NCBI RefSeq assembly: GCF_013186535.1
Contig: NZ_JABMCZ010000001.1
Location: 2,046,001 to 2,110,000, forward strand
DNA length: 64,000 nucleotides
Direction of reading: 5' to 3'
Origin: Nocardia terpenica
GTDB taxonomy: Bacteria; Actinomycetota; Actinomycetes; Mycobacteriales; Mycobacteriaceae
Within the stretch, counting starts at the first letter, position 1. Each line of letters begins with the position of its first letter. Of the stretch, positions 57,366 to 64,000 are shown piece after piece. The position numbers and the translations under genes are program-made. Under the pieces are notes generated by a model. The model saw only the letters and a list, made by a program, of their open reading frames with translations, was not told the DNA's origin and searched no databases.

Positions 57366-58460
57366 ATGGCCTTCACTGCCGCAGATGCCGTTCGGACCGC
57401 GCTGACGAATGTGCGAATCTTCGACGGGCGCAAGCTTTCCGAACCGACCACCGTGGTGATCGATGGGTCCGTGATCGCGACCGATGCCACCGGCGCGCGG
57501 CGGATCGACGCGGGTGGTGCGGTGTTGCTGCCGGGATTTATCGACTGTCATGTTCATGTGGCGGGGCCCGAGACGCCGGAATCGTTGGTGGCGCACGGGG
57601 TTACGACCGCGCTGGACATGGCGGCCTGGCCGCTGTCGATGCTGGCGGCGGTGCGTGCGGTGCGGGATTCGGCCACCGTGCGCAGTGCCGGGTTGCCGAT
57701 CATCGGCCCGGGTGGTCCGCATGCCGGATTGTCCGGTCTCGCCGAACTGAGCGTGATCGGCGGGCCCGCGGAGGCGGAGCCCGCGGTGGCGGCGCGGGTG
57801 GCCGCGGGGTCGGACTACATCAAGCTCGTGCTGGAGGCTCCCGGCGACGGCGGGCCCGATCCCGAGACCGCGAAAGCCGTTGTGGCCGCGGCCCATGCGC
57901 GCGATCTGCTGGTGGTCGCGCATGCCACGACGGTCGGGGCCTATGCGCTGGGCCTCGACGTCGGCGTCGATGTGATCACGCACGTCCCGACCGATGCGGT
58001 CCTGCCGGACGCCGATAACGCCCGCATGGCCGCCGGGTCGCAGGTCGCCGTTCCCACCCTCACGATGATGAAGGGCATCGGCGAGCTGACGGGTCGCGCC
58101 GAGGTGTTCGACGCCGCACTGGCCACTGTCGGCGCCCTGTACGCCGCGGGCATTCCCGTGCTGGCCGGAACCGATGCCAACCACACTCCCGGCATCCCGT
58201 ATCAGCCTCCGTTCGGTGAGTCCATACACGGTGAGCTCGAGCTCCTGGTCGCCGCGGGTCTTCCGGCCGCGGCGGCCCTCGAGGCCGCGACGGCGCTCCC
58301 CGCCAGGCACTTCCGTCTCCCCGATCGCGGCGCCATCACCCCCGGCCACCGCGCCGATCTGATCCTGCTCGACGGTGACCCGCTCGCCGATATCCGCGCG
58401 ACCCGCACCATCACGCGAATCTGGTGCGGCGGAATCGAATACGCACCGGCGGGCGCATAG
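57366..58460 (+). CDS. Metal-dependent amidohydrolase (imidazolonepropionase/prolidase-like)
   Basis: 364 residues. TIM-barrel amidohydrolase marks: 'FIDCHVHV' (two metal His), 'YIKLV' (bridging Lys), 'VAHATT' and 'VITHVPTD' (metal His), 'GTDANHTPG' (metal Asp). The C-terminal 'GAITPGHRADLILLDGDPLADI' completes the composite beta-domain. The substrate, likely a cyclic amide or dipeptide-like compound, is unknown. I start at ATG 57366; the frame is open to an ATC/GTG at 57348. Confidence 0.88.
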   Translation: MAFTAADAVRTALTNVRIFDGRKLSEPTTVVIDGSVIATDATGARRIDAGGAVLLPGFIDCHVHVAGPETPESLVAHGVTTALDMAAWPLSMLAAVRAVRDSATVRSAGLPIIGPGGPHAGLSGLAELSVIGGPAEAEPAVAARVAAGSDYIKLVLEAPGDGGPDPETAKAVVAAAHARDLLVVAHATTVGAYALGLDVGVDVITHVPTDAVLPDADNARMAAGSQVAVPTLTMMKGIGELTGRAEVFDAALATVGALYAAGIPVLAGTDANHTPGIPYQPPFGESIHGELELLVAAGLPAAAALEAATALPARHFRLPDRGAITPGHRADLILLDGDPLADIRATRTITRIWCGGIEYAPAGA

Positions 58461-58648
58461 GGCCGTGCTGACTGTTTGCCCGATGGGCATTGTGCGGGCT
58501 GGTGGTCGGTAGGACCCGTTTGCCGGTTGCGTCTGTTATGCGGCGGCGGCGGCGTAGCGGTAAAGGTCACATTCCGGTAACGGAAGGGTAGTGGGCGGCG
58601 ACATGTGGCGCGACAACGCACAGCGCGGCTCACGAAAGGCATTGCTTC

Positions 58649-59725
58649 ATGCGATTATCGCGCCGTCGGCCGGGGTTCGGCCGGAACAGGACGTCGTTCG
58701 GGCGGGCCGTGCTCGCGCTGGTATTGGCCGTGCTGATGCCGGTCGGCGCGGCGGCGGTCGGCGGCGGGGCGACGGCGTCGGCGGCGTTCGACCCGGACGG
58801 TTTCGACTTCTGGGTGGATTCGAGCATGGGCCCGATCAAGTCGCGGGTGTTCCGCGCCGCGGACGGCAATACCGATCGGGTGGTGTACGCGCTCGACGGC
58901 ATGCGCGCCCGCCAGGATCTCAACGGCTGGGAGATCGAGACCGAGGTCGCCCGCGAGATGACCAAGTGGAACATCAACGTGGTCATGCCGGTCGGCGGTC
59001 AGTCCAGCTTCTACGCGGACTGGAACGCGCCGTCGAGCTTCGTCGGCATCGCGCCCGGTTCGGGGTCGTCGTCCGGGTCGTCGTCGGGCTCGTCCTCGGG
59101 TTCCGGTGGGATGCAGGTGTTCTCGGGCGGGCCGGGCAAGTCCTACGCCTACAGGTGGGAGACCTTCCTGACCCAGGATCTGCGCACTGCGCTGCGGGAT
59201 CGGCTGGGCTTCAACCCGAATCGCAACGGCGTGTTCGGCCTGTCGATGGGTGGCAGTGCGGCGCTGACGCTGTCGGCCTATCATCCGGATCAGTTCAGCT
59301 TCGCCGGTTCGTTCTCCGGCTACCTCAATATCTCCGCGCCCGGCATGCGCGAGGCCATCCGGGTGGCCATGATCGATGCCGGTGGCTACAACGTGGATTC
59401 GATGGCGCCGCCGTGGGGTCCGCAGTGGCTGCGGATGGACCCGTTCGTGTTCGCGCCGCGGCTGATCGCCAACAACACCCGGCTGTGGATCTCGGCCGCC
59501 AGCGGACGCCCCACCGCCACCGACGGACCGAATATCAACACCGTCTACGGCATGGGTCTCGAGGCGCTGGCGCTGGTGAACACCCGCGCCTTCCAGGTCC
59601 GGATGATGTCGCTGGGCGCGCGGAACGCCACCTACGACTTCCCGGCCTTCGGCGTGCACGCCTGGAACAACTGGCAGGACGAGGCATACCGCATGCTGCC
59701 GGACCTGTCGGCCAACATCGGCTGA
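58649..59725 (+). CDS. Secreted mycolyltransferase/esterase of the antigen 85 family, with Ser-Gly insertion
   Basis: 358 residues. Signal peptide (to about residue 45, 'ASA-AFDPDG'). The alpha/beta hydrolase has nucleophile 'GLSMGGSAALTLSAYHPDQFSFAGSFSGYLN' and catalytic His in 'AFGVHAWNNWQDE'. Between 'FYADW' and 'YRWETFLTQDL' lies a Gly/Ser stretch of about 16 residues (58 to 61% Ser) where Ag85 has a compact loop over the active site, so the acyl-binding side is altered. Antigen 85 enzymes move mycolic acids to trehalose or arabinogalactan in the envelope. The ATG 58649 has GAAAGG upstream. Confidence 0.9.
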   Translation: MRLSRRRPGFGRNRTSFGRAVLALVLAVLMPVGAAAVGGGATASAAFDPDGFDFWVDSSMGPIKSRVFRAADGNTDRVVYALDGMRARQDLNGWEIETEVAREMTKWNINVVMPVGGQSSFYADWNAPSSFVGIAPGSGSSSGSSSGSSSGSGGMQVFSGGPGKSYAYRWETFLTQDLRTALRDRLGFNPNRNGVFGLSMGGSAALTLSAYHPDQFSFAGSFSGYLNISAPGMREAIRVAMIDAGGYNVDSMAPPWGPQWLRMDPFVFAPRLIANNTRLWISAASGRPTATDGPNINTVYGMGLEALALVNTRAFQVRMMSLGARNATYDFPAFGVHAWNNWQDEAYRMLPDLSANIG

Positions 59726-59727
59726 CG

Positions 59728-59843
59728 CCGACGTCCAGATTGTGGGCGGGCCGACGTCCAGATTGTGGGCGGGCCGACGTCCAGATTGTGGACGGGCCGA
59801 CGTCCAGATTGTGGACAGGCTGACGTCCATGATTGTGGACAGG
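59728..59843. repeat. 23-bp tandem array between convergent genes
   Basis: Five units: 23 bp at 59728, 59751, 59774 and 59797 and a 24-bp one at 59820. Each begins CCGACGTCCAGATTGTGG or one change from it. It fills the gap between the Ag85-like and oxidoreductase stops and does not contain the hairpin motif. Confidence 0.92.
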
Positions 59844-59847
59844 CCGG

Positions 59848-60864
59848 TCAGTCGGCGACCTTGATCACCAGTTTGCCGAGGTTGCGGCCGACGAGCAGGC
59901 CCCGGAACGCCTCGACGGCGTTGTCGAGACCGTCGACGACGTCCTCGAGGTATTTCATTCGCCCCTCGGCGATCCAGCCCGCGGTGTCGGCGAGGAAGGC
60001 CGGGTACTGCTCGGCGGCGAACTCGGTCTGGATGAAGCCGCGCACGGTCAGGCTGCGGCGCAACACCATCGACATGAACAGGCCCAATCGGTCGGGGCCG
60101 GGCGGCAATTCGGTGTCGTTGTATCCGGCGATCAAGCCGCACACCGGGATTCGGGCGTACCGATTGAGCCGCGGCAGCACGGCATCGAACACCGCGCCGC
60201 CGACGTTCTCGAAGTAGACGTCGATGCCGTCCGGCGTGGCGGCGGCCAGCTGCTCGGCGAAGTCGGGGGCGCGGTGGTCGACGGCGGCGTCGAAGCCGAA
60301 GTAATCGCGCAGCAGCGCAACCTTTTTCGGTCCGCCCGCGATGCCGACCGCCCGCGCGCCCCGGATCTTGGCGAGCTGGCCGACGGTCGCGCCCACCGGT
60401 CCGGTCGCGGCGGCCACGACGACGGTCTCGCCCGGTTGCGGCCGCCCGATGGTGAGCAGGCCGGAGTACGCGGTGAAGCCCGGCATGCCGAGCACGCCGA
60501 GGGCGGTGCGCGGCGGCGCGGCCGCGGGGTCGAGGCGGCGCAGAATGCGCACCGGCTCCACCGAATGTGTCTGCCAGCCACCGTATCCGAGCACGATATC
60601 GCCGGATCGCACGGTGTCGTCGGTGGTTTCGAGGACCCGGGAGACGGTGGCGCCGACCATGGGCTGCCCAATCCGCACCGGCGGGGCGTAGGACGGGGCG
60701 TCGCTCATCCGCCCGCGCATGTACGGGTCCAGCGACAGGTACAGCGTCTGGAGCAGGGCCTCGCCGGGTGCGAGGGCGGGCAGCTCGACGGTCTCGGTCC
60801 GGAAGTTCTCCGCCGTCGGCATGCCGGTCGGGCGGGAAGCCAGCACGATTCGGGTGCTCTGCAT
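59848..60864 (-). CDS. NADPH-dependent zinc-free medium-chain oxidoreductase (CurA/leukotriene-B4-dehydrogenase type)
   Basis: 338 residues. 'LYLSLDPYMRGRMSD' and 'GVLGMPGFTAYSGLL' are the hallmark of CurA-like enone reductases; the Rossmann segment is 'VVVAAATGPVGATVGQLAKIRGARAVGIAGG'. No zinc cysteines. It probably reduces the C=C bond of an enone. It is downstream of the two tiny ORFs on the same strand, 86 bases away. Confidence 0.92.
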   Translation of the reverse strand: MQSTRIVLASRPTGMPTAENFRTETVELPALAPGEALLQTLYLSLDPYMRGRMSDAPSYAPPVRIGQPMVGATVSRVLETTDDTVRSGDIVLGYGGWQTHSVEPVRILRRLDPAAAPPRTALGVLGMPGFTAYSGLLTIGRPQPGETVVVAAATGPVGATVGQLAKIRGARAVGIAGGPKKVALLRDYFGFDAAVDHRAPDFAEQLAAATPDGIDVYFENVGGAVFDAVLPRLNRYARIPVCGLIAGYNDTELPPGPDRLGLFMSMVLRRSLTVRGFIQTEFAAEQYPAFLADTAGWIAEGRMKYLEDVVDGLDNAVEAFRGLLVGRNLGKLVIKVAD

Positions 60865-60950
60865 CGGTCGTCGGCCTTTCGGTCGGGGGCGTAGGGCAGT
60901 GTGCCACGTCGCGCGCCCCCGGCCCGGGATCCACCGGTCCGGCGGGCTGA

Positions 60951-61046
60951 TCAGTCGGTGGGGCCGATGACGAAGATCGAGGACCAGTAACCGGCCGTGT
61001 CGTTACCGAGTAGCGGCTGTAGCAGGGCGTACAGGATCGTGGACAT
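60951..61046 (-). CDS. Tiny ORF (31 residues) with strong ribosome site
   Basis: Starts MSTILYALLQPLLGNDTAGY and ends in a hydrophobic, Trp-containing segment plus PTD. Ribosome site GAAGGGAGC seven bases before the ATG. It is 45 bases after another tiny ORF on the same strand. Not recognised. The hydrophobic middle suggests a membrane-associated peptide. Confidence 0.45.
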   Translation of the reverse strand: MSTILYALLQPLLGNDTAGYWSSIFVIGPTD

Positions 61047-61091
61047 GGTCGTGCTCCCTTCGGGTGGCGGCAAGACTCCGATCGCGACTAC

Positions 61092-61169
61092 TCACGATCG
61101 GAAGAACTGCTCCAGCAACCTTTCCCCGCCGTACAGCAGGAGAAACCACCCGTAGTAAATCTGCATCAT
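61092..61169 (-). CDS. Tiny ORF (25 residues), probable membrane peptide
   Basis: Starts MMQIYYGWFLLLYGGERLLE: aromatic, hydrophobic segment followed by a charged amphipathic tail. GGGAGAG stands about nine bases before the ATG. It begins 45 bases after the stop of the GGDEF-EAL gene on the same strand, so the three may be one transcript. Not recognised. Confidence 0.45.
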   Translation of the reverse strand: MMQIYYGWFLLLYGGERLLEQFFRS

Positions 61170-61214
61170 CGCTGCATTCTCTCCCGGATGGTAACGATGT
61201 GCGACCGGACGGTT

Positions 61215-63332
61215 CTATTCGGCGGGATGCACGCAGGCCGCGGTGAGCAGCGCCGTGATCCGGTCGGCGGGCATCGGACGGTGGAACAGCCAGCCTTGCG
61301 CGGTGTCGCAGCCGAGGTCGAGCAGCCGGTCGGCCTGATGGCCGGTCTCCACGCACTCGGCGGTGACGGTAAGCCCCAGGCCGTGGGTGAGGCCGATGAT
61401 GGTTTCCAGGATGAGCAGATCGCTGCGGTCGGCGGTGCCCGCGCTGCGGATGCGGTGGATGAACGGCCCGGCCAGCTTGACCACGTGCAACGGAAGTCGG
61501 CCCAGATAGGCGAGGTTGGAGTAGCCGGTGCCGAAATCGTCGATGGCGATGCGGACTCCGGCCTCGGCGAGGGTGCGCAGCGCCTGCAGCGGCCGCCCGG
61601 TGGCGTGCATGAAGGTGCGCTCGGTCAGCTCCAATTGCAGTCTGGCAGGGTCGAATCCGGTGTCGGTGATGATCCGCTGCACCCGGTGCAGCCAGGCCGG
61701 GTCGGCGACCTCGGCGGCGGAGACGTTCACGCTGACCACCGGGGTGTGCGCGCCGAACTCGTCGTGCCAGCGGCGGCCGTCGCGGCACGCCTGCTCGAGC
61801 ACCACCGTGCCGAGCGCGGCGATGTGCCCGCTGTCCTCGGCGAGGTCGACGAATCGTGCCGGGCTGAGCACGCCGAGCGCCGGATGCCGCCAGCGCACCA
61901 GCGCCTCCACGGCCAGCGGGCGCTGGTCGGCGAGCGCGACGATGGGCTGGTAGTCGAGGTAGAACTCGCCGCGTGCGAGCGCCGCCGGCATGGCCGCGGT
62001 CAGCTCGGCGCGGGTGTGCTCGCGGCGGCGGCGATCCGGGTCGAAGATCGAATAGCGGGCGCGCCCATCGGTTTTCGCCCAGTACATGGTGGTGTCGGCG
62101 GCCTGCAGCAGCTCGTCGGTGGTGGTGTGGGCGGTGCGTTCGATCATCACGCCGACGCTGGCGGTGACGGTCAGGCGGTGGCCGAGGATGTCGAAGGGCA
62201 CGCTGAAGGCGTCGACCACCGTGCGGGCCAGCTCGGCCAGTTCGCCGGAGTTGCGGGCGCGCGGCACCAGGATGATGAATTCGTCGCCGCCCATCCGCGC
62301 CACCAGCTGATCGGGGCCGCACGCGCAGGCGGTCAGGCGCGCGGCGGCCTGGGTGAGCAGCACGTCGCCGACGGCGTGACCGAGGGTGTCGTTGACGGTC
62401 TTGAAATGGTCCAGATCCACGTAGCACAGGCCGACCCGGGCGGTCGGATCGGCGAAGGCGGTGGTGAGGGCGTCGAAGAAGCGGGATCGGTTGGCCAGGC
62501 CGGTGAGCGGGTCGTGGAGGGCGCGGTAGGTCAGCCGCTCGCGCAGGGCGCGGCGCTCGGAGATGTCCTCCACCAGGACCAGCGTGTACTGCGGCAGGCC
62601 CTGTTCGTCGCGGATCAGCGAGACGTTGATATTGGTCCACACGGTGTGGCCGTCGCGGTGGCGGTACGCCTTCTCCAACTGCACGCTGTCGTGCTCGCCG
62701 CGCAGCACGCCCGCGTAGAGCTCCCACATGCCGGGCGGGTCGTCGGGGTGGGCCAGGTCGGTGACGGTGAACCGGGTCATCTCCTCGGGGCGGTAGCCGA
62801 GCATGGTCGCGAACGCGGTGTTGACCTCGATGATCCGGCCGCTCATATCCGACAGGCCGGTGCCGATTCCGGCCTGGGAGAACACCGCTCGCAACCGGGC
62901 CTCGCTGCCGCGCAGCTGCTGCTCGACCACGCGGCGGGCGGCGATGTCGGCGGCGCGCACGCTCTCCTGTTCGGCGAGCAGCCAGGCGCGGAAGGCGCGC
63001 ACGTAGCCGGAGGCGAACGCGCCGAGCACGGCGGCGGGGCAGGGCGCGCCGGTGTCGGCGAAATAGCGCTCCAGGACGGCGATGCTGCGGCCGAGGACCT
63101 CGTCGCCGACGAAGTGCGCGCGGGCCAGTTCGGCGCCGAGTTCGGCGGCGCGGGCGGGGTCGCCGGTGTGGGTGGCGGTGACGAGGTCGGCGGCGAGACG
63201 GGTCAGCAACTCCCGTGTCTCGCTCGCGCTCAACGGCACGACGTGATCGCGAGCGCCGCCGCCGAGCGCGGCCGCCCACCGCTCGGCCAGTTCCGCGTGC
63301 GGGCCGTCGAGATCGGACCCATCCCACGCCAT
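61215..63332 (-). CDS. PAS-GGDEF-EAL c-di-GMP turnover protein
   Basis: 705 residues. Residues 1-130 are helical, with no clear domain. A PAS domain follows (about 145-265: 'LRAVFSQAGIGTGLSDMSGRIIEVNTAFATMLGY'), then GGDEF (about 280-435; 'LTGLANRSRF', core 'ARMGGDEFIIL') and EAL (about 450-700; 'AVEALVRW', 'VNVSAAE', 'LELTERTF', 'DDFGTGYSNLAYLGRLPLHVVKLAG', 'AECVETG'). Both active sites look largely intact, so synthesis and breakdown of c-di-GMP are both possible. No membrane helix. ATG 63332 lacks a clear ribosome site. Confidence 0.92.
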   Translation of the reverse strand: MAWDGSDLDGPHAELAERWAAALGGGARDHVVPLSASETRELLTRLAADLVTATHTGDPARAAELGAELARAHFVGDEVLGRSIAVLERYFADTGAPCPAAVLGAFASGYVRAFRAWLLAEQESVRAADIAARRVVEQQLRGSEARLRAVFSQAGIGTGLSDMSGRIIEVNTAFATMLGYRPEEMTRFTVTDLAHPDDPPGMWELYAGVLRGEHDSVQLEKAYRHRDGHTVWTNINVSLIRDEQGLPQYTLVLVEDISERRALRERLTYRALHDPLTGLANRSRFFDALTTAFADPTARVGLCYVDLDHFKTVNDTLGHAVGDVLLTQAAARLTACACGPDQLVARMGGDEFIILVPRARNSGELAELARTVVDAFSVPFDILGHRLTVTASVGVMIERTAHTTTDELLQAADTTMYWAKTDGRARYSIFDPDRRRREHTRAELTAAMPAALARGEFYLDYQPIVALADQRPLAVEALVRWRHPALGVLSPARFVDLAEDSGHIAALGTVVLEQACRDGRRWHDEFGAHTPVVSVNVSAAEVADPAWLHRVQRIITDTGFDPARLQLELTERTFMHATGRPLQALRTLAEAGVRIAIDDFGTGYSNLAYLGRLPLHVVKLAGPFIHRIRSAGTADRSDLLILETIIGLTHGLGLTVTAECVETGHQADRLLDLGCDTAQGWLFHRPMPADRITALLTAACVHPAE

Positions 63333-63449
63333 GAAGATCGATCGTAGCCGGGTCGGCGGCAACATGTGAACCGCAACCATTTCGCAGATGCTCGAATACG
63401 ATTGCGGTGCCTGGCCTTCCGGCGGGGCGCGGTAGCGGAGAGAGCGGGA

Positions 63450-64000
63450 ATGACCAGACCTGATTGGGCGCCGGAGGGCATCGACCTGGACCGGCCCAGT
63501 GCCTCCCGGGTGTACGACTACTTCGTCGGCGGGATGCACAATTTCGAGATCGACCGGGCGCTGGCGCGCCAGATCGAGGCGTTCACACCGAATGTCGCCG
63601 AAACCATGCGCGCCAATCGGGATCTGCTGCGGCGGTGTGTGCGGCTGCTGGTGGACGCCGGGATCGATCAGTTCCTCGATCTGGGGTCGGGGATTCCGAC
63701 GGTCGGCAACGTGCACGAGGTGGCGCAGGCCCGCAATCCGGGGGCGAGCGTGGTGTATGTCGACATCGATCCGGTCGCCGTGGCGCACAGCCGCGCCATC
63801 CTCGCGGACAATCCGGGCGCGACGGTGATTCAGGCGGATGTGGCCGAGCCCGAGGCGATTCTGGCCGAGGCGGCGGCGACGGGGCTGCTGGATTTCCGGC
63901 GGCCGATGGCGGTGCTGCTGCTGGGTGTGCTGCATTTCGTGCCGGAGGGGGCCGACCCGGCGGCGAGCGTGGCGCGGCTGCGGGAGGCGGTGGCGCCCGG
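63450..64000 (+). CDS. SAM-dependent methyltransferase, DUF574-type (cut by window edge)
   Basis: The first 183 codons are present. 'GIDLDRPSASRVYDYFVGGMHNFEIDR' is the opening of the large actinobacterial DUF574 (PF04672) family, and 'QFLDLGSGIPTVGNVHEVAQ' is the SAM motif; 'VVYVDIDPVAVAHSRAIL' binds the ribose. The ATG 63450 follows GGAGAGAGCGGGA. The substrate is unknown. Divergent from the GGDEF-EAL gene. Confidence 0.9.
   Translation, partial: MTRPDWAPEGIDLDRPSASRVYDYFVGGMHNFEIDRALARQIEAFTPNVAETMRANRDLLRRCVRLLVDAGIDQFLDLGSGIPTVGNVHEVAQARNPGASVVYVDIDPVAVAHSRAILADNPGATVIQADVAEPEAILAEAAATGLLDFRRPMAVLLLGVLHFVPEGADPAASVARLREAVAP

Overview
The window is about 64 kb of very GC-rich actinobacterial chromosome, most likely from Nocardia or a close relative in the Mycobacteriales. 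From about 19.6 kb to 52.8 kb the conserved genes follow the order I recall for Mycobacterium tuberculosis Rv1684-Rv1713: Trm112-like, TetR/ABC exporter, mpg, tyrS, Rv1691-like, glycerol-3-P phosphatase, Rv1693-like, tlyA, nadK, recN, steA, steB, pyrG, Nudix, xerD, parA, scpA, scpB, rluB, cmk, der. The Rv1683-like gene lies at 9.25-12.2 kb. Local insertions break this backbone: a glycan module, a complete rRNA operon directly after tyrS, a GntR regulator, a DUF218 gene, a PemK-like gene and many intergenic repeats.

Layout. 0-4.2 kb: the end of a sugar-binding protein, threonine deaminase, a secreted protein and an NCS1 transporter. 4.2-8.8 kb: an NsrR-type regulator facing a four-gene 2-methylisoborneol operon (family 2B encapsulin shell, 2-MIB synthase, GPP C-methyltransferase, IPP isomerase). 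9.25-14.3 kb: a lipase/acyl-CoA-synthetase fusion, an acetyltransferase and a TAP-type hydrolase. 14.3-19.4 kb: a polyprenyl-linked amino-sugar glycosylation module. 19.6-26.2 kb: Trm112, an ABC exporter with TetR, LtrA, mpg, GntR, tyrS. 26.4-31.8 kb: 16S-23S-5S rRNA operon with promoter, no spacer tRNA, and terminator. 32-52.8 kb: housekeeping block for translation, NAD, DNA repair, division, CTP synthesis and chromosome segregation. 52.9-57.1 kb: an agmatine-degradation operon with NCS1 permease and TetR, carrying two copies of one candidate operator. 57.2-64 kb: an amidohydrolase, an Ag85-like mycolyltransferase, an oxidoreductase, a PAS-GGDEF-EAL protein followed by two tiny membrane-peptide ORFs, and a truncated methyltransferase.

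Most unusual features: (i) eleven copies of a hairpin (arms around CCCGGC/GCCGGG, 9-nt loop close to RTGCTTTYG), whose arms vary with compensating changes, placed almost only in intergenic gaps, sometimes as back-to-back inverted pairs; (ii) four 22-25-bp tandem arrays that each begin or end exactly in one arm of that hairpin; (iii) the encapsulin-linked 2-MIB operon with a translationally coupled idi; (iv) two unrelated proteins (TPR protein and RluB) carrying long RGG-like, DNA-repetitive N-termini; (v) tiny ORFs with good ribosome-binding sites beside a c-di-GMP enzyme and beside the agmatine operon.

All calls are from reading sequence and translations. No database search was run, so family assignments rest on motifs and remembered relatives.
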